From: Flavobacterium tyrosinilyticum
GTDB lineage: Bacteria > Bacteroidota > Bacteroidia > Flavobacteriales > Flavobacteriaceae
Length of the DNA stretch: 64,000 bases
Direction of reading: 5' to 3'
Assembly: GCF_023656565.1 (NCBI RefSeq)
Contig: NZ_JAMOKG010000002.1
Span: 501,619 to 565,618 of the forward strand
Shown: in pieces, positions 61,350 to 64,000 of the stretch
How the letters are laid out: the number at the start of each line of letters is the position of its first letter
Numbering within the stretch: position 1 is the first letter of the stretch
Position numbers and translations under genes: made by a program
The notes under the pieces: model-generated
Told to the model about the DNA's origin: nothing
Databases searched by the model: none
What the model saw: the letters and a program-made list of their open reading frames with translations, nothing else

Positions 61350-61874
61350 ATGAAAATTATAGCCTTTGGAGGAAGTAACAGCAAACAGTCAATCAATAAA
61401 CATTTAGCTACTTATGCGTCAAGTTTGTTTGAAAATGCAGACGTTGAAGTTCTAGATCTTAACGATTTTGCAATGCCTGTATTTAGTGTAGATCTTGAAA
61501 AAGAAATTGGTCAGCATGAAGTGGCGCAAGCATTTTTAAAAAAGCTTAAAGAAGCTGACATTCTGGTTGTTTCAATGGCAGAAAATAACGGGAACTATTC
61601 TGTTGCTTTCAAAAATGTTTTCGATTGGAGTTCTAGAATTGAAAAAGATGTTTTTCAACATAAACCAATGTTATTATTAGCAACTTCTCCAGGCGGAAGA
61701 GGAGGCGCATCTGTTTTAGGAATTGCTCAGAATCTTTTCCCGCGTTATGGCGCAGAAATTAAGGGAAGTTTCTCATTGCCAGCATTTGGCTCGAATTTTG
61801 ATTTACAGGAAAATAAAATTTCTAACGTTGAGTTAGATAATGAATTGAAAAACATTATTAAATCAAATTTTTAA
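61350..61874 (+). CDS. NADPH-dependent FMN reductase-like flavoprotein (174 aa)
   Basis: The flavodoxin-like fold opens MKIIAFGGSNSKQSINKHLA (phosphate-binding loop GGSNS), with MAENNGNYSVAFKNVFDWSSR and LLATSPGGRGGASVLG typical of NADPH:FMN/quinone reductases. It is cytoplasmic. The stop is immediately followed by the transglutaminase gene, whose start codon begins at the next base. Confidence 0.88.
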   Translation: MKIIAFGGSNSKQSINKHLATYASSLFENADVEVLDLNDFAMPVFSVDLEKEIGQHEVAQAFLKKLKEADILVVSMAENNGNYSVAFKNVFDWSSRIEKDVFQHKPMLLLATSPGGRGGASVLGIAQNLFPRYGAEIKGSFSLPAFGSNFDLQENKISNVELDNELKNIIKSNF

Positions 61875-62849
61875 ATGCCACAAAAAAAGATTGCCCTTAT
61901 TTTCCTTTTATTAAATATTTTTTCTATCAATTTTACTTTCGCTCAAAAGATTAGCGAAGTTGATAAAATAGTTGCAAAATATCCAAAAAATTTTGACAGC
62001 ACCGAAAAACTAGCCGACAGAATCGAGAAAGATTTTGATTCGGATGCCGAGCGTGCACGCGCTATTTATAGCTGGATTGCTTTTAATATAAGATATGATT
62101 ACAACGCCTATTTGAATCCGCCAAGAGTGCAGGGTTTCAGTTATTCTACCGAAGCCGAAAAACAGCGAAAAATAAAACAATTGAATGATAACCTTATTCA
62201 AAAGACTTTTAACTCTAAAAAAGCGGTTTGTGAAGGCTTTACTGCTTTGTATCAGAATTTGGCAGAACAAGTTGGCTTGAAATGCGAAATTGTTAAAGGA
62301 GATTCTAAAACAAGATTGGCTGATATTGGAAGAAAAAACACTTCGTCAAACCATGCTTGGAATATGGTTTTGATTAATAAAAAATGGCGCTTGATCGATG
62401 TAACTTGGGGTCAAGGGTATTATGATAGTAATAAAGGAAGAATGGTTAATGATTTTAATCCGATTTATTTTGATACCGATCCTGACTATTTTTTTGCCAA
62501 ACATTTTCCAGATTCTGGATCATTTTTAGGAGATCGATTAAGCAAAGATGATTTCTTAAACGGCCCTTTGATTTATAATAAAACGATCGAAAATGATTAT
62601 AAAATCAAAACTCCAAGTTCCGGAATAATCGAAGTGAAAAATGGAGATAAAATAACTGTCGAAATTAAAAATGTTTCCAAATCCAATCAGGTTTTTTATT
62701 TAAACAAAAAGAATCAACCAGTTAAAGTTCAAAATTCAAAGAAAAAAAGAGGAGGCTTAGAGTTTCAAATTCTTATTGACAGCAATGTTGGTAATTATAT
62801 CACGATTTTTGTTGACACCGATAGTATTGTGTCTTTTAAAATTGTCTAG
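61875..62849 (+). CDS. Secreted transglutaminase-like protein (324 aa)
   Basis: Signal peptide (about 1-23, FTFAQ). The transglutaminase/cysteine-protease core has C119 (KKAVCEGFTALY), H160 (SSNHAWNMV) and D175 (LIDVTWGQG), the complete triad. The N-terminal ARAIYSWIAFNIRYDYNAY is also typical. The C-terminal ~90 residues look like a beta-sandwich. It is probably a periplasmic peptidase or cross-linking enzyme. Start codon directly abuts the previous stop. Confidence 0.87.
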   Translation: MPQKKIALIFLLLNIFSINFTFAQKISEVDKIVAKYPKNFDSTEKLADRIEKDFDSDAERARAIYSWIAFNIRYDYNAYLNPPRVQGFSYSTEAEKQRKIKQLNDNLIQKTFNSKKAVCEGFTALYQNLAEQVGLKCEIVKGDSKTRLADIGRKNTSSNHAWNMVLINKKWRLIDVTWGQGYYDSNKGRMVNDFNPIYFDTDPDYFFAKHFPDSGSFLGDRLSKDDFLNGPLIYNKTIENDYKIKTPSSGIIEVKNGDKITVEIKNVSKSNQVFYLNKKNQPVKVQNSKKKRGGLEFQILIDSNVGNYITIFVDTDSIVSFKIV

Positions 62850-62925
62850 AAAATTAGAGTTCTTCAATATTTTATCTTTTCTGAAATTGCCGTATCTTAG
62901 CAGGAAATGAAAAGAATTTGATGCT

Positions 62926-64000
62926 ATGGAAACAACTTTTTTGAAATCAATTTTAGATAATGATTTCTACAAATTTACAATGCAGCATGCTGTAATAAAG
63001 CTTTTTCCAAAGGCAAAAGTCCGTTACGGATTCATAAATCGTGGTAAACATATTTTTCCAGAAGGTTTTGCAGATCTACTTCGCGTTTCTGTAGATGCAA
63101 TGGCAGATCTTCGTTTAACAAAAGAAGAAAAAAATTATCTGGCCCATTATTGCCCTTATTTGGATCCCACTTATTTAGATTTTCTCCAGGGATATAGTTT
63201 TGATCCTTCTGAGGTGCAAATCAGTCAAGAAGGGTCCGAAATCAGTGTTACCGTAGAAGGATTTTGGTATAGAACAATTTTGTGGGAAGTGCCACTAATG
63301 GCATTGATTTCAGAACTGTTTTATAAAGCGAGCCATCTGATTCGCTTAAATGATGAAGCCATAAAGAATCTTACGAAAGAAAAAATTGAAAACTATAATA
63401 AACTAGGAGTTTCAGTTTTAGAATTTGGAACAAGACGTCGCCATTCTTATGAAGTTCACGACTTAGTAAATAAAACGTTGAGCACTTATGGTGGGCAAAG
63501 TTTTATTGGAACAAGCAATGTGCATTTTGCAATGGTCAATAATAAGCGTCCTTTAGGAACACATGCGCACGAATGGTTTATGTTTCATGCCGCGCAATAT
63601 GGTTTTCAGGTCGCGAATTTTATAAGTCTCGAAAACTGGACAAAAGTTTATGGCGGTGATCTCGGAATCGCTTTAACGGATACTTATACTACAGAAATAT
63701 TTTTCAACCAATTCGATAAAAAATATTCTAAGCTTTTTGATGGTGTTCGACATGACAGCGGCGATCCAATTGAGTTTGCCCAAAAAGTAATTGCTCATTA
63801 TACCAAAATGGGAATTGATCCCAAATCAAAAGTTATTGTTTTTTCAGATTCTTTAAATTACGATAAAGTAAAAAAGATTGTCGATTTCTGTCAGGACAAA
63901 ATAAAAATGTCATTTGGAATCGGGACAAATTTCACCAACGATGTTGGTCTTCCAGCCATGAATATGGTTATAAAATTAACCGATACAAAACCTGACAACA
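62926..64000 (+). CDS. pncB: Nicotinate phosphoribosyltransferase, N-terminal 358 residues (cut by window edge)
   Basis: NAD salvage: nicotinate + PRPP to nicotinate mononucleotide, with ATP use. The reading frame is open to the window end. Diagnostic blocks are LDNDFYKFTMQHAV (11-24), EFGTRRRHSYEVH with the RRRH loop, GTHAHEWFM, and VRHDSGDP. The ATG at 62926 starts the conserved METTFLKSILDNDFYK. A second ATG at 62921 is out of frame. Confidence 0.95.
   Translation, partial: METTFLKSILDNDFYKFTMQHAVIKLFPKAKVRYGFINRGKHIFPEGFADLLRVSVDAMADLRLTKEEKNYLAHYCPYLDPTYLDFLQGYSFDPSEVQISQEGSEISVTVEGFWYRTILWEVPLMALISELFYKASHLIRLNDEAIKNLTKEKIENYNKLGVSVLEFGTRRRHSYEVHDLVNKTLSTYGGQSFIGTSNVHFAMVNNKRPLGTHAHEWFMFHAAQYGFQVANFISLENWTKVYGGDLGIALTDTYTTEIFFNQFDKKYSKLFDGVRHDSGDPIEFAQKVIAHYTKMGIDPKSKVIVFSDSLNYDKVKKIVDFCQDKIKMSFGIGTNFTNDVGLPAMNMVIKLTDTKPDN

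Overview
The window reads as a chromosomal segment of a Flavobacterium-like Bacteroidota. The support is low GC content, several TAnnTTTG-type -7 promoter elements, a secreted polysaccharide lyase ending in a type IX secretion (T9SS) sorting domain, a TonB-dependent receptor with a carboxypeptidase-like N-terminal domain, a BatA/vWA membrane protein, and the ferredoxin / LuxC-like reductase / serC / serA-like cluster. Species cannot be assigned from sequence alone.

Layout. (1) 1-12,982 is host housekeeping: endonuclease III (truncated by the window edge), a Bcp peroxiredoxin, a conserved protein of unknown function, a PhnP-like metallo-hydrolase, a lipoprotein, an isochorismatase-type hydrolase, an esterase, a dihydroorotase homologue that lacks metal ligands, a BatA/vWA protein, a lactonase-fold protein and a DEAD-box helicase. 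(2) 13,239-41,870 is an integrated element of about 28.6 kb. It has split a host gene of the TIGR02757/DUF2400 family into an N-terminal fragment (41,865-42,374) and a C-terminal fragment (12,983-13,243). The boundaries share only TACAT. A large serine recombinase lies 23 bp from the right boundary. (3) 42,494-64,000 is host again: a LolD-like ABC ATPase with a membrane-spanning insertion, a T9SS pectate-lyase-like enzyme, small DUF proteins, serA-like/serC, a LuxC-like reductase, ferredoxin, a TonB receptor, YchF, and a + strand run ending in pncB, which is truncated by the window edge.

The element. Its left end carries an intact, diverged copy of the very gene it destroys (14,000-14,770), so integration should not remove that function. 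Next come separately spaced cargo genes: DUF2971, DUF4145, two HNH nucleases, a membrane protein, a HEAGH metalloprotease and a small serine recombinase. An XRE repressor with a repeat-rich divergent promoter follows. Then comes a closely packed minus-strand run of nine genes (37,897 down to 22,776). In transcription order it encodes an SNF2-type helicase, a DUF4391 protein, a type III-like Mod methyltransferase, a type III-like Res subunit with a PD-ExK nuclease, two proteins of unknown function, a metallo-beta-lactamase-fold protein and two GmrSD-like DUF262 proteins. This looks like a composite anti-phage or anti-plasmid island. The right end holds an excisionase-like HTH gene, 0.86 kb of non-coding DNA with direct repeats and hairpins, a replication-initiator-like gene and the integrase. 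I see no conjugation genes, transposase, CRISPR array, tRNA or rRNA.

In the host part, many intergenic spaces carry palindromic repeats, several of which double as bidirectional terminators between convergent genes.
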